Shown here: one piece after another, positions 23,148 through 34,872 of the stretch
How positions within the stretch are numbered: the stretch's first letter is position 1
Layout of the letters: each line of letters begins with the position of its first letter
Source of the DNA: Nematostella vectensis
Lineage: Eukaryota; Cnidaria; Anthozoa; Actiniaria; Edwardsiidae
Assembly (NCBI RefSeq): GCF_932526225.1
Contig: NC_064043.1
Location: 5,323,501 to 5,387,500, forward strand
Reading direction: 5' to 3'
Length of the DNA: 64,000 nucleotides
The notes under the pieces: model-generated
The model's input: the letters and a program-made list of their open reading frames with translations, nothing else
Told to the model about the DNA's origin: nothing
Databases searched by the model: none
Translations under genes and position numbers: made by a program

Positions 23148-24482
23148 CTCATTTGTTTTAATTCTAAATAAAAACAATAAAACAATAACAATAATGTGGC
23201 TGGCCATGGCCCTTTAAGTTCCCAGATATCCCACGAAGTTCGCGGACGAGACACAAAAAATGTGTTAATAATCAGAACTCCCAGATCCATCGAACAGCAT
23301 TCAAGGTTTTGTTATTTAGTAATGCGGTTTCTAGATCTTACAAGAAGAGTGATTATCTTGAAGATTATCAATATGAGATACTTGGGTTGGTCGACTGAGA
23401 AAATATTTCGTTAAAACCAATGATGGTAGCTCTGATATTTTATTTAAATAATTCCAAGACGTTTTCATCGGCCTTGAGCAAAGAATAGGTAATATCGTGA
23501 TTGGAGGTTTTTCTAAGCTTAGTTTTTCCTATTTCAAACATTTTATTATATCAACTCCCCGAGACTCCAAAATAAATGATCTTTTAAAAACTCTACCACA
23601 CGCAAAACCACTAAATTATTTCAATATACAAAGTACGGATTGAATAATGTACGAGTATGTATGCGAAGTGTAGAGACCCCTGCTGTAAATTTCGGACCTC
23701 ATTAATAGTTAATGGCTTAGTGACGGGTAGACCATTTATTAACATGACCGTTATTTAAAAGCCGTTTTAGAGAAAGGACTTAAAGTCGGATTTTGGTTGT
23801 TTACATTGTCGCATAGCTTAAACTCCAGGAGAGTGACTCGTAAATCTCGTGGATTTGTGTTCTCACGCTGGCGTTAGGTATTCTCGTATACCACTGACCG
23901 GGCGGCTAATAAACGAGGCCCTCGCGAGAACAAGAGGATGTTGAGTGATATACATAACAAAAGCTATATCACCTCAGATATCACGATAACAAACGATCGT
24001 TTGAATGGGATCGGTGTTATTTAAACATGTTTTGGTTTGACGGTTCGCGACACGTTACTCGTGAAAAAGTAATCAGTGTCGCGCTAGGAGTATACTGTTC
24101 TGATTGCTATAATACTTGGACCCTTTATCCTCGCCGTGAGCTTGGTGAGAAGACCAAGATTGGAATTGGGTTTTGGCACCTTATTATTGTCTTTGTACAA
24201 TTCCTGCTATGTCGATATGCTGTAAAGAAGGACCTGTTACGATTTTCTGCATCTTCATCGTCAAGATTTTTCTCAAAATGATCTCACCAAATTCTAAGGG
24301 ACCCTAAGAATTTTACATCTTAAATCAGAATCTCTTCGTAAGAGGTTGGTGTAAATTGTTTCAATCCATCGTTGATTGTATTTACGTGAGACAAACAGTA
24401 TAAGCCGAGCGCTATCGTGCTTCTTTAGCTGACAGCTTTACAGTTCTAACCCTTATTTTTTTTAGAATTCTCAGGTACTCCG
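23148..24482. other. Region upstream of the anion-channel start codon
   Basis: No coding exon was supported. The first coding exon of the channel is preceded by a pyrimidine-rich tract ending TTTTTTTTAG at about 24469, so a 5'-UTR exon and the promoter presumably lie further upstream, but no element can be assigned. A plus open frame at 24027-24281 has no family features. Confidence 0.4.
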
Positions 24483-27400
24483 ATGTTCTGTCCAGATCTC
24501 CTGCACTTCTGCGTTTTGCCTCTACTGCTGCTGCTGACTACAAACTACTCGATAGTTTCCCCACGACAACATATTACAAACTCGACAAAATCTTCATATA
24601 TATCGACATATGGAAATATCTCAGGGGATATGTAAGTTTTGTAGAAAAAGAAACTTTACGTTTGTGAAAAAACACACGCACCTACACATGCCGAAACTGT
24701 AACTTAGTGCGCGCGACCCCGCGCCTTTTTGTAAAAATACAAAGCTCCACTTTTCCAGATATTTTTTGAATGAGATATAAATAGCAAATTCAAAAATATG
24801 TGACTTCTTTTGCTAACACCAAATAAGCAAAGAAAATAAGGTCTGTTCTGGTATGTTTTTTTTTTATTATTATTGGAAATTTATTTCCATATGTTCTAAA
24901 ACCCTAAGGTGGTTCTCACTCTACAGATGTATGTTACTTAGGAAAATATAACTTATACTTGAAGTATTTTAATGGTCGGGAATGGAAATGTCTGGATTGA
25001 TCAATACTTGATCTGTATTCTTCAAGCTGATATTTGGTCGTTAGAAAGAGATAACACCAAACAAATAGGACAGTCTTGCCATAAACAAATTGCTTTAGAA
25101 TGAAAAATGGATGTCTGAAAAAATTTGGGCGTTGAAAAAATGGGCAATATGAAACATAATAAAGTATATAAATACACTTGTCATCACGATTGATGAAAAG
25201 TAATGGATAACTGAGAGAAAAAACATGCTTCCTAAAAACCAAGTTGCAATTACTACTAATAACTTCACGATATACTATTCGGTTTTGCGCACGTTTAAGA
25301 TATCTCTGTTATTATTATGGCTAGTGGTGATGAGAAAGCGGATGGCATAACTTTTACTTTCACTTTATTCTCCTTTTTTGATTTTGCTTTCCTTAGCAAA
25401 ACACACGAATTTTGACTATTCAATTTAAAATGTTCAAGGGACAATAAAAATTGACTTAACAAGGAAATTAGATATTAGGTTCAAAAGATTCATTTTATTG
25501 AATGAGGAAAAGTAAACCTAACTTAAGAATTGATAAAAGGCATAGCTGTCAAGGATTTTAATAATGAAATCTCTTTTTATGAGTTCGTCTAGAAACCCAA
25601 ACCACGTAATAAGTATAAATGTCTTAAAAAGCCTTATCATTGTCGACAAAGATGAATGTTTAATAGCGGAGTGTTTTCTTTAAATAATGTTGTTATCAGC
25701 TACTCTTGAAAACGATCCATCATCCATGTTCTCAAAGGCTTCCGCACCGGACCTCGTCTGAAACGCTATGGGCTTGTTCTACCGCAACGAAGCCGAGTTA
25801 GGGGAACTGAGGACGAGAATGTATAATTTATGTCGCTTGGGGCAAATCAGTTCTATTCCAATCAGAAATTCTCTTTTTGTGTGTTTCAAAGATCTTAGTT
25901 TCAGAGATAAACCTTAAGTGTACAGATATGGATACGGATGTGTGTTCTTTGTTAGTCGTTTGGCATTATGACCTTTGTTTCTCGTAGAGAAATGGAAATA
26001 AAGCCAAAGTTCAAAAACCGTTTAGTTATTTAGAGCGCAAAGATTGCGTTGTGACAAATATACAGTTGGCGTCTTCAGCCCCCCCCTTCCTGGTCAAGTC
26101 AATGGAAAAAGAATGTCAACCCCGTAACGAAGGATATCCATAGAATTTCAAAAGAACATATTTCTTTGAATCACAGTCCTCAAAGCCTTTGTTCACAAGG
26201 GATGGTTGTGGAGACGTAAGATGCTCACTTCGAGTATGGAAATCATTACGAGGAAGATAGAAGCAAGCGGAGAAAAAAGGAGCGGAACCGTTTAATTTCT
26301 TTTTTCTCCTCTTGCTTTTCCTTTTCGTTCTTATTTTCACACACGCGCGTAAACGGCTTCGTTTCCTTGGCCGTCTTCGTTTCCTGCGATTGCTTTGCTT
26401 GCTCTTCAGTCCTAACCTGTTATTCGTCATGTGTTTTGTTTTTCTTGGAAACCACAGGAACACCAATCGAAACTGGAGGGAAATTGCCAGAAACAAGTCA
26501 AAACTGGTTAAGGATTTACTGTCTAATTATGACAAGAGAATACGACCCTTCACTGGAGGTAAGTATTTGAATGGGTCATGCTGATAGTGTATTATGTGGA
26601 CTGTTGTATCGTGTCGTGTAGTTCATTCTTGTTTTGTTGTATGCTTATCAGTGATTTTCGTTTTAAGTGCCGTTTTCGTGTCTCGTCGTGCGTTGTGTTG
26701 CTTCGTGTTGTTACGTGCCGTTTCCGTGTCGTGCATTCTCGTGTGTGCTTCGTTTTGTTACGTGCCGTCTCCGTGTTTCGTCGTGCGTTGTGTTGCTTCG
26801 TGTTGTAACGTGCCGTTTCCGTGTTGTGCATTCTCGTGTGTGCTTCGTGTTGTCGTGCGTTGTGTTGCTTTGTGTTGTTACGTGCCGTTTCCGTGTCTCG
26901 TCGTGCGTTCTTGTGTTTGCTTCGTGCCGTTACCGTGTCGTGCGTTGTGTTTGCTTCGTGATGTTACGTGCCGTTTCCGTGTCGTGCGTTGTGTTTGGCT
27001 CTCCAGTGGGGCTCCTGTCTCTTTTTTGCGGGGAACAGGAATCCCAAAAATTCGAAAAAAAAAAATTCCCAAATAAACCCATTAGAGAGCCGGCTACGTA
27101 ATATCTTCCAAGCAAGGTACAACATCGTATGTTTCTTGTCCATTTCAGTCTTACCTTTAGAAGTCAGAGTCGATATGTTCATATCAAATATATGGGCAAT
27201 TGAAGAAGCAAGAATGGTGAGCAGTGTATTTTTAAGATCTGCAAATTGGGCGAAATTTTACCTGTGCGCGCGTGCATCATTGTATAGGATCAGCGATTAT
27301 ATGGCTACCGTATACATAGGAAAATGACATAAGTTTCTTCCTTAGGATTTTACGATAGACATGTATCTGCGGCAATACTGGCGGGATCCCCGGCTGATAT

Positions 27401-30400
27401 TTGACCCGGTACCAGTCAACACAGACGTCCTCACGCTCAACAGACAAACCATAGATGAGATATGGATACCTAGCACTTACTTTTTCAATGCAAAGAAAGC
27501 ATACTTCCACGATGTAACGACGGAAAATTATCTGCTCATGATCAAGCCGAATGGAGACGTCTTCTACAGTGTCAGGTGAATTTATCCATCCCATTTGAAT
27601 AGCCTTTTTTCAGAGAAGGAGGGGGGAGGTCAGGTCGTGCTATTTAGTCTATATAGTTACGAAGCTACTAGCTCATGTCGGACATACATAGTTAATGATA
27701 ATGACATAGAACCATAGTTTCATACATAACTCTTGAATATAGTATAGTCTTGAAGTCAATGAAGATAAGAATGTCATATGATTTAATGTTCACTCCAACA
27801 GATTAACTATTACGATGGCGTGTAAATTGACGCTTCAGATGTTTCCTCACGATGTTCAGGTCTGTGAGATGATGTTAGAGTCGTGTAAGTAGTACATCCT
27901 GGTCAAATCACTATTTCTCCCTACCCTAACTTTAACAAAGGTAATGAGATGAAGTTAGTCGTATGAGTACTACATTTATTTCCTGAATTTCCTATTTCTC
28001 CTTTCTCTAACTGAGAATTAACAAAAATCACGAGATGACGTTTGAGACGTGAAATTACTTTTTTTTTTCTCGATCAAATCCCTGCTTCTCATTTAACATT
28101 AAGAAATCAATATATGACGTTAGGGTCATGGAATACATTCCTGATCAAATCCGAAATTGTCCTCTTAACTAAAGCATTAAACAAGAACTTTTTAAATGGT
28201 GATTGGACTGATGTAACTTACTTCATCTCACTCGGATTCAAGATATCGCAGCATTTCAAAATTGGAATAAGGTCAATTCCTCAACCTTTTCTAGAAAAAG
28301 TATATTCTCTCCATGCTCAAATCCAATAGCAGCTGGGAGTAACAATAAATTGTGGGATCGATGAGTTTACTTTTTTTACTTCTTAGACGGTTACCAAGCA
28401 ACTGATGTGTATTACCGGTGGAACTCCCGAAATTCGACGGGAGATGTAGTGTACATTTCTGAAGACTTGGAGATGCCCCAGTTCAAGATCACTAACGTCA
28501 AATTGGAAGAGAGAACCAACATATATAATATTGGTAATTTTGCGAGGGAGGGACCAATTGATATCCTGACAGGGGTAGGGTGGTGGTGTTAAAAAAAGAG
28601 AGAACCAACATATATAATCTAGTTATGTAAAAACGAGGAGAGTTCATACTTTGAACATTTGAAAATTGCATTCAAGCCTCATATCTCGAAGACGAATCAG
28701 TTAGAAAGAAAAACACTTTTTGATATGTTGGTTTACATAACATAAGGAACATCTGCAAAAATTTAAGCTTACCGAAGTTAACCAGACCTTATTTTGGGAA
28801 AACTTGCCATCTTTTTTTTTTTTTGCTCTGTCGTGTTGAAGCGACCAATTGATACCCTAATAGGGGGTAGGGGGAGATTCGAGCGATCAGTTGATATCTT
28901 GAAAGGTGAGTAGATTCTTGCAGAACACGGATTAGGATGACAAAGTAATAAAGAACCAGCCAACTTTAGAAAACCTTTAGATAACATGAGATGGCTTAAG
29001 GTGATGATGTTAAAGACGGGACAATCTTCATTTTCTGTACCCACATGATGCCTTAGGTTGCAATCTTAAATAAAATCGTCCAAATACCTTCATTCTCTCT
29101 GTCACACTCATTCTCTGTGTTCCATAGGTCCTCACTCGGCTCTCATAGCAAAGTTCACGTTCCATCGTCGCCTTGGTTACTACATGATCCAAACATACAT
29201 CCCCTCCATGCTGACCGTCACTATCTCCTGGTTCTCTTTCTGGATCTCACCGGATTCTCCGCCTGCCCGAGTGGGCCTGGGAATTACAACGGTGCTGACG
29301 ATGATCACGATATCGAACAGCGCACGCGCACCACTCCCCAAGGTCAGTCACACCACCATTTTTACGCTCCCTCAAAAAACAGACGCATTTCCAATCAAAT
29401 ATCTTTAGAGTTCAAGTGTGATTGGCTATTCCAAAGATTTCTTGCAAGTAGACCATTGAATTTTAATGTGACGCCCTTTACCCGTTAGCACAGTGTTTTT
29501 AACTTGAACTGATCTTCAGTTACTCTATGCTGTGACTCAATAATGTTGACCTCCTTCGTATATAGCGACTCTAACGGCCTTATAGTGCAACGCGCGTTAA
29601 TGTGGCCACCATGACAGTTTTGTGAAATAGGCCAATTAATAATTAATATGGATGGAGGGAGGGAAAGTATGAAACATACCAATAAGGATGGAGGGATTCG
29701 CATTAACTTTACTAGCCAAAGAAAAAGAAATTCTTGCATCTGATTAACAAGAGTTTCACTAGCCCATCAGCAAGGCAAAGAAATGCTTGGATGCAAAACA
29801 GAGCACGGCGGAATTTTCCTAGTTGTGATGTTCAATTATTCTTCCTGCATGATTATTGGCTAACTTTTTGTGTTCGTGGTAGGGTGTGTCGCATTATAAT
29901 CCTATTTACTTCTCCAGGTGTCATACACCAAAGCTATCGACTGGTTCCTCCTCATGTGCTTGGTCTACGTGTTCGGTGCTCTCATGGAGTATGCCATTGT
30001 CAATTTTTATGCGTGTAAAGTACAACAGCGAAATCGAAACAAGCGAGAAGAAATTCGGGTACGTATATTAACGATTGTTGGATAAAAACATCTGAAATAA
30101 ACTGTATTAATACAAAAGTGATTATATTGTATACAAGACGGAATTATTGATGCACATGAAAAAACGCAGAACTGTACAATTGTAGGTCAGTAAAATGAAT
30201 TTTGAATATGATATATCTTTCTCACCAAAATCCTAAATGATTAATCTCCCGAAATCCGTTCTTAGTGTCGGTCACGCAAAGCTAATGAGAGAGCGTTACC
30301 GTACCCGTTATCCCCACATCTCAACGTGGTTGTCACATAATAAAAGGACCACTGCAACTTTTTTTTGGCAGCGAATGAAACGCGAGGCAGAAATGGAGGA

Positions 30401-33400
30401 CAGCTTTGATGATGATGAGTCTCAACCATGCTTGAATGGTAACGTGTCTTCAGCTAAGGCGCGGTGGGCAGCGGCGGTCGCGGCGAATGCTGGTCCCTCA
30501 TCGTCATCGCAACATAACAGACAACCAGATAGGATAACCAGCTTTCGTTCACTCACTACTGTCGTGATGTGAGTACAGAGACAACTTGATAAAACCATGC
30601 ACATTTAAACACGACCTTACACACCCGTCATCATCCATCTAACACACCTTATCTTACCTTGTCTCACCGTCTTCACCTCACCCCACCTTTCCTTACCCAT
30701 CTGTCATCACCTCACCTTATCTCACCTTACCTAATCCCATCGGTCATCACCTCACCATCAATCACACACACCTTATCTTACCTTGTCTTACCGTCTTATC
30801 CTTATCTCTCTTACTTATCCCATCTGTCATCACCTCACCTTATCCCATCTGTCAACACCTAACCTTATCCCATCTGTCATCGCCTCACCTTACCTTACCT
30901 TATCCCATCTGTCATCACCTCACCTTACCTTATCCCATCTGTCATCACCTCACCTTACCTTATCCCATCTGTCATCACCTTACCTTACCTTATCCCATCT
31001 GTCATCACCTCACCTTACCTTATCCCATCTGTCATCACATCACCTCACCTTACCTTATCCCATCTGTCATCACCTCACCTTACCTTATCCCATCTGTCAT
31101 CACCTCACCTTACCTTATCCCATCTGTCATTACCTCACCTTACCTTACCTTATCCCATCTGTCATTACCTCACCTTACCTTACCTTATCCCATCTGTCAT
31201 CACCTCACCTTACCTTATCCCATCTGTCATCACCTCACCTTACCTTATCCCATCTGTCATCACCTCACCTTACCTTACCTTATCCCATCTGTCATTACCT
31301 CACCTTACCTTACCTTATCCCATCTGTCATCACCTCACCTTACCTTACCTTATCCCATCTGTCATTACCTCACCTTACCTTACCTTATCCCATCTGTCAT
31401 CACATCACCTCACCTTACCTTATCCCATCTGTCATCACCTCACCTTACCTTATCCCATCTGTCATCACCTCACCTTACCTTATCCCATCTGTCATCACCT
31501 CACCTTACCTTACCTTATCCCATCTGTCATTACCTCACCTTACCTTACCTTATCCATCTGTCATCACCTAACTTCACCTTACCCCATCTGTCATTACCTC
31601 ACCTCACCTTGCCTTACCTTATCCCATCTGTCATCACCTCACCTTATCCCATCTGTCATCACCTAACCTCACCTTATCCCATCTGTCATTACCTCACCTC
31701 ACCTTATCCCATCTGTCATCACCTCACCTTACCTTATCCCATCTGTCATTACCTCACCTTACCTTACCTTATCCCATCTGTCATTACCTCACCTTACCTT
31801 ACCTTATCCCATCTGTCATCACCTCACCTTACCTTATCCCATCTGTCATCACCTCACCTTACCTTATCCCATCTGTCATCACCTCACCTTACCTTACCTT
31901 ATCCCATCTGTCATTACCTCACCTTACCTTACCTTATCCCATCTGTCATCACCTCACCTTACCTTACCTTATCCCATCTGTCATTACCTCACCTTACCTT
32001 ACCTTATCCCATCTGTCATCACATCACCTCACCTTACCTTATCCCATCTGTCATCACCTCACCTTACCTTATCCCATCTGTCATCACCTCACCTTACCTT
32101 ATCCCATCTGTCATCACCTCACCTTACCTTACCTTATCCCATCTGTCATTACCTCACCTTACCTTACCTTATCCATCTGTCATCACCTAACTTCACCTTA
32201 CCCCATCTGTCATTACCTCACCTCACCTTGCCTTACCTTATCCCATCTGTCATCACCTCACCTTATCCCATCTGTCATCACCTAACCTCACCTTATCCCA
32301 TCTGTCATTACCTCACCTCACCTTATCCCATCTGTCATCACCTCACCTTACCTTATCCCATCTGTCATCACCTCACCTTATCCCGTCTGTCATTACCTCA
32401 CCTCACCTCACCTTATCCCATCTGTCATTACCTCACCTCACCTTGCCTTACCTTATCCCATCTGTCATCACCTCACCTTATCCCATCTGTCATCACCTCA
32501 CCTTATCCATCTGTCATCACCTAACCTCACCTTACCCCATCTGTCATTACCTCACCTCACCTTGCCTTACCTTATCCCATATGTCATCACCTCACCTTAT
32601 CCCATCTGTCATTACCTCACCTCACCTTGCCTCACCTTATCCCATCTGTCATCACCTCACCTTATCCCATATGTCATCACCTCACCTTATCCCATCTGTC
32701 ATTACCTCACCTCACCTTACCTTATCCCATATGTCATCACCTCACCTTACCTTACCCCATCTGTCATCACCTCACCTCACCTTATCCCATCTGTCATCAC
32801 CTCACCTTACCTTATCCCATCTGTCATCACCTCCCCTTACCTTATCCATCTGTCATCACCTCCCCTTACCTTATCCCATCTGTCATCACCTTACCTTATC
32901 CCATCTGTCATCGCCTCACCTTACCTTACCTTATCCCATCTGTCATCACCTCACCTTATCCCATCTGTCATCACCTCACCTTACCTTATCCCATCTGTCA
33001 TCACCTCACCTTACCTTATCCCATCTGTCATCACCTCACCTTACCTTATCCCATCTGTCATCACCTCACCTTATCCCATCTGTCATCACCTCACCTTACC
33101 TTATCCCATCTGTCATCACCTCACCTTACCTTATCCCATCTGTCATCACCTCACCTTACCTTATCCCATCTGTCATCACATCACCTTACCTTACCTTATC
33201 CCATCTGTCATCACCTCACCTTACCTTATCCCATCTGTCATCACATCACATCACCTTACCTTATCCCATCTGTCATCACCTCACCTTATCCCATCTGTCA
33301 TCACCTCACCTTACCTTATCCCATCTGTCATCACATCACATCACCTTACCTTATCCCATCTGTCATCACCTCACCTTATCCCATCTGTCATCACCTCACC

Positions 33401-34767
33401 TTACCTTATCCCATCTGTCATCACCTCACCTTACCTTATCCCATCTGTCATCACCTCACCTTACCTTATCCATCTGTCATCACCTTACCTTATCCCATCT
33501 GTCATTACCTCACCTTACCTTATCCATCTGTCATCACCTTACCTTATCCCATCTGTCATTACCTCACCTTACCCCATCTGTCATTACCTCACCTCACCTC
33601 ATCTCACCTTACCTTATCCCATCTGTCATCACCTCACCTTATCCCATCTGTCATCACCTCACCTTATCCCGTCTGTCATTACCTCACCTCACCTCACCTT
33701 ATCCCATCTGTCATTACCTCACCTCACCTTGCCTTACCTTATCCCATCTGTCATCACCTCACCTTATCCCATCTGTCATCACCTCACCTTATCCATCTGT
33801 CATCACCTAACCTCACCTTACCCCATCTGTCATTACCTCACCTCACCTTGCCTTACCTTATCCCATATGTCATCACCTCACCTTATCCCATCTGTCATTA
33901 CCTCACCTCACCTTGCCTCACCTTATCCCATCTGTCATCACCTCACCTTATCCCATATGTCATCACCTCACCTTATCCCATCTGTCATTACCTCACCTCA
34001 CCTTACCTTATCCCATATGTCATCACCTCACCTTACCTTACCCCATCTGTCATTACCTCACCTCACCTTATCCCATCTGTCATTACCTCACCTCACCTTG
34101 CCTTACCTTATCCCATCTGTCATCACCTCACCTTATCCCATCTGTCAACACCTCACCTTACCTTACCTTATCCCATCTGTCATCACCTCACCTTACCTTA
34201 TCCCATCTGTCATCACCTCACCTTACCTTATCCCATCTGTCATCACCTCACCTCACCTCACTACTATTACTACTACTTCTACTATTTGACTCAGCCTTAA
34301 AACGCCCAGCCTTAGTAATAAGTAACTACTAACATGCTTTCACGTTATTTTTTTAGAGATAGGAAGAATCCATTTTTCCCAAGGTCGTATGTCCATAAAA
34401 GAGGCGTCAAGCGAAAAGCAACCATGAAGCAAATACCAAGATCAAGACCACAGCCGCCCCAAGAGGTAAATAATATACTAACATATCTGGTATCTCTGGA
34501 TCTGTAGGCACTGTGGGGAAAATAAAACAATTGTTACCTTTCTCTTCACAGGAAAACAATGAGGGAAATAACGCTGAGGGTGAAGACAAAGACAATACAC
34601 CACCGCTAAAACCGTACTATTTCTGGGACCCATATGAGGCAGCATTCATGGCGACTGAGCCTGCGTACACAGTGGACAAATACGCGCGGATTTACTTCCC
34701 AGTGACATTCGCGGTGCTAAATTCCATTTATTGGATAGTGTATGCACCAGATAAAATAATATTTTAA
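24483..34767 (+). CDS. Cys-loop ligand-gated anion channel subunit (GABA-A/glycine receptor-like)
   Basis: Eleven coding exons join in phase to 551 residues: 24483-24631, 26458-26558, 27149-27216, 27346-27575, 27802-27884, 28387-28533, 29128-29342, 29918-30058, 30372-30568, 34357-34465, 34552-34767. Residues 1-25 are a signal peptide ([13 protein letters not shown]). The N-terminal ligand-binding domain starts with [12 protein letters not shown] and [18 protein letters not shown]. The Cys-loop is C190 to C204 with exactly 13 residues between and FPHD inside. M1 is about 276-299, and M2 about 306-327 begins with PAR, the signature of anion selectivity. M3 is about 338-361. A charged M3-M4 loop with S-rich and N/E-rich parts is followed by M4 near the C-terminus. 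The second disulfide of glycine/GluCl receptors is not seen, which favours a GABA-A-like type. Ligand unknown; a functional pentamer at the plasma membrane is inferred. Confidence 0.93.
26600..27000. repeat. GTGCCGTTTCCGTGTCGTGC minisatellite in channel intron 2
   Basis: Irregular tandem copies of words such as TACGTGCCGTTTCCGTGTC and GTGCGTTGTGTTGCTTCGTG, with unit lengths varying roughly 50-110 bases. Long Cys/Val-rich open frames on the plus strand are artefacts of this repeat. Confidence 0.8.
27866..28160 (+). repeat. Tandem repeat that begins inside channel exon 5 and copies its splice donor
   Basis: Copy 1 starts at 27866 in exon 5 (GAGATGATGTTAGAGTCGTG, donor GTAAGT inside). Diverged copies start at 27946 (GAGATGAAGTTAGTCGTATG), 28032 (GAGATGACGTTTGAGACGTG) and about 28112 (TATGACGTTAGGGTCATGG). 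Downstream parts such as CTGGTCAAATCACTATTTC and CGATCAAATCCCTGCTTC also correspond. Spacing is about 80-86 bases. Confidence 0.75.
28507..28622 (+). repeat. Duplication of the 3' end of channel exon 6
   Basis: The last coding bases of exon 6, GAGAGAACCAACATATATAAT (28510-28530), recur unchanged at 28600-28620 in the following intron, about 90 bases downstream. In the copy the donor bases are replaced by CTAGTTATG. Confidence 0.8.
30655..34262. repeat. 3.6-kb minisatellite filling channel intron 9
   Basis: The core unit is 30 bp, containing ACCTTATCCCATCTGTCA and TCACCTCACCTT, with variants that add or drop 5-bp CACCT/TACCT steps and substitute T for C (GTCATTACC). Large segments recur as higher-order duplications: the block around 31560-31640 closely matches 32170-32250. 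Because units are largely multiples of 3 or 5 and lack stops, all three plus frames stay open for hundreds of codons. The flanking exons (ending 30568, starting 34357) join cleanly across it. Confidence 0.95.
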
Positions 34768-34779
34768 AAGTGAATTTCC

Positions 34780-34872
34780 AACCTCATCTCAGGGTCTTCT
34801 GGATAATTATGAATATGGCGTCTAATTGACAAAGACGATTGGAAATTACACAAAAGACGCTGGGGCGAGGTT
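34780..34872. mobile_element. Diverged hairpin MITE just after the channel stop codon
   Basis: The left end AACCTCATCTCAGGGTCTT and the inverse of the right end AACCTCGCCCCAGCGTCTT pair with four mismatches. The centre contains ATATGGCGTC, matching inverted GACGCCATAT of the element at 13135-13201. It probably lies in the channel 3' UTR. Confidence 0.6.

Noticed and set aside
24027-24281. 84-codon plus-strand frame upstream of the channel
   Set aside because: No homology recognised; cannot be spliced in frame to the signal-peptide exon, which has its own ATG.
26592-27115. Cys/Val-rich frames on the plus strand and Thr/Arg-rich frames on the minus strand
   Set aside because: Repeat-derived within channel intron 2.
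30783-34332. Very long plus-strand open frames (up to 575 codons) rich in Ser, Pro, His, Leu
   Set aside because: All three frames are open at once because the sequence is a stop-free tandem repeat inside the channel intron; the flanking exons splice across it in phase.
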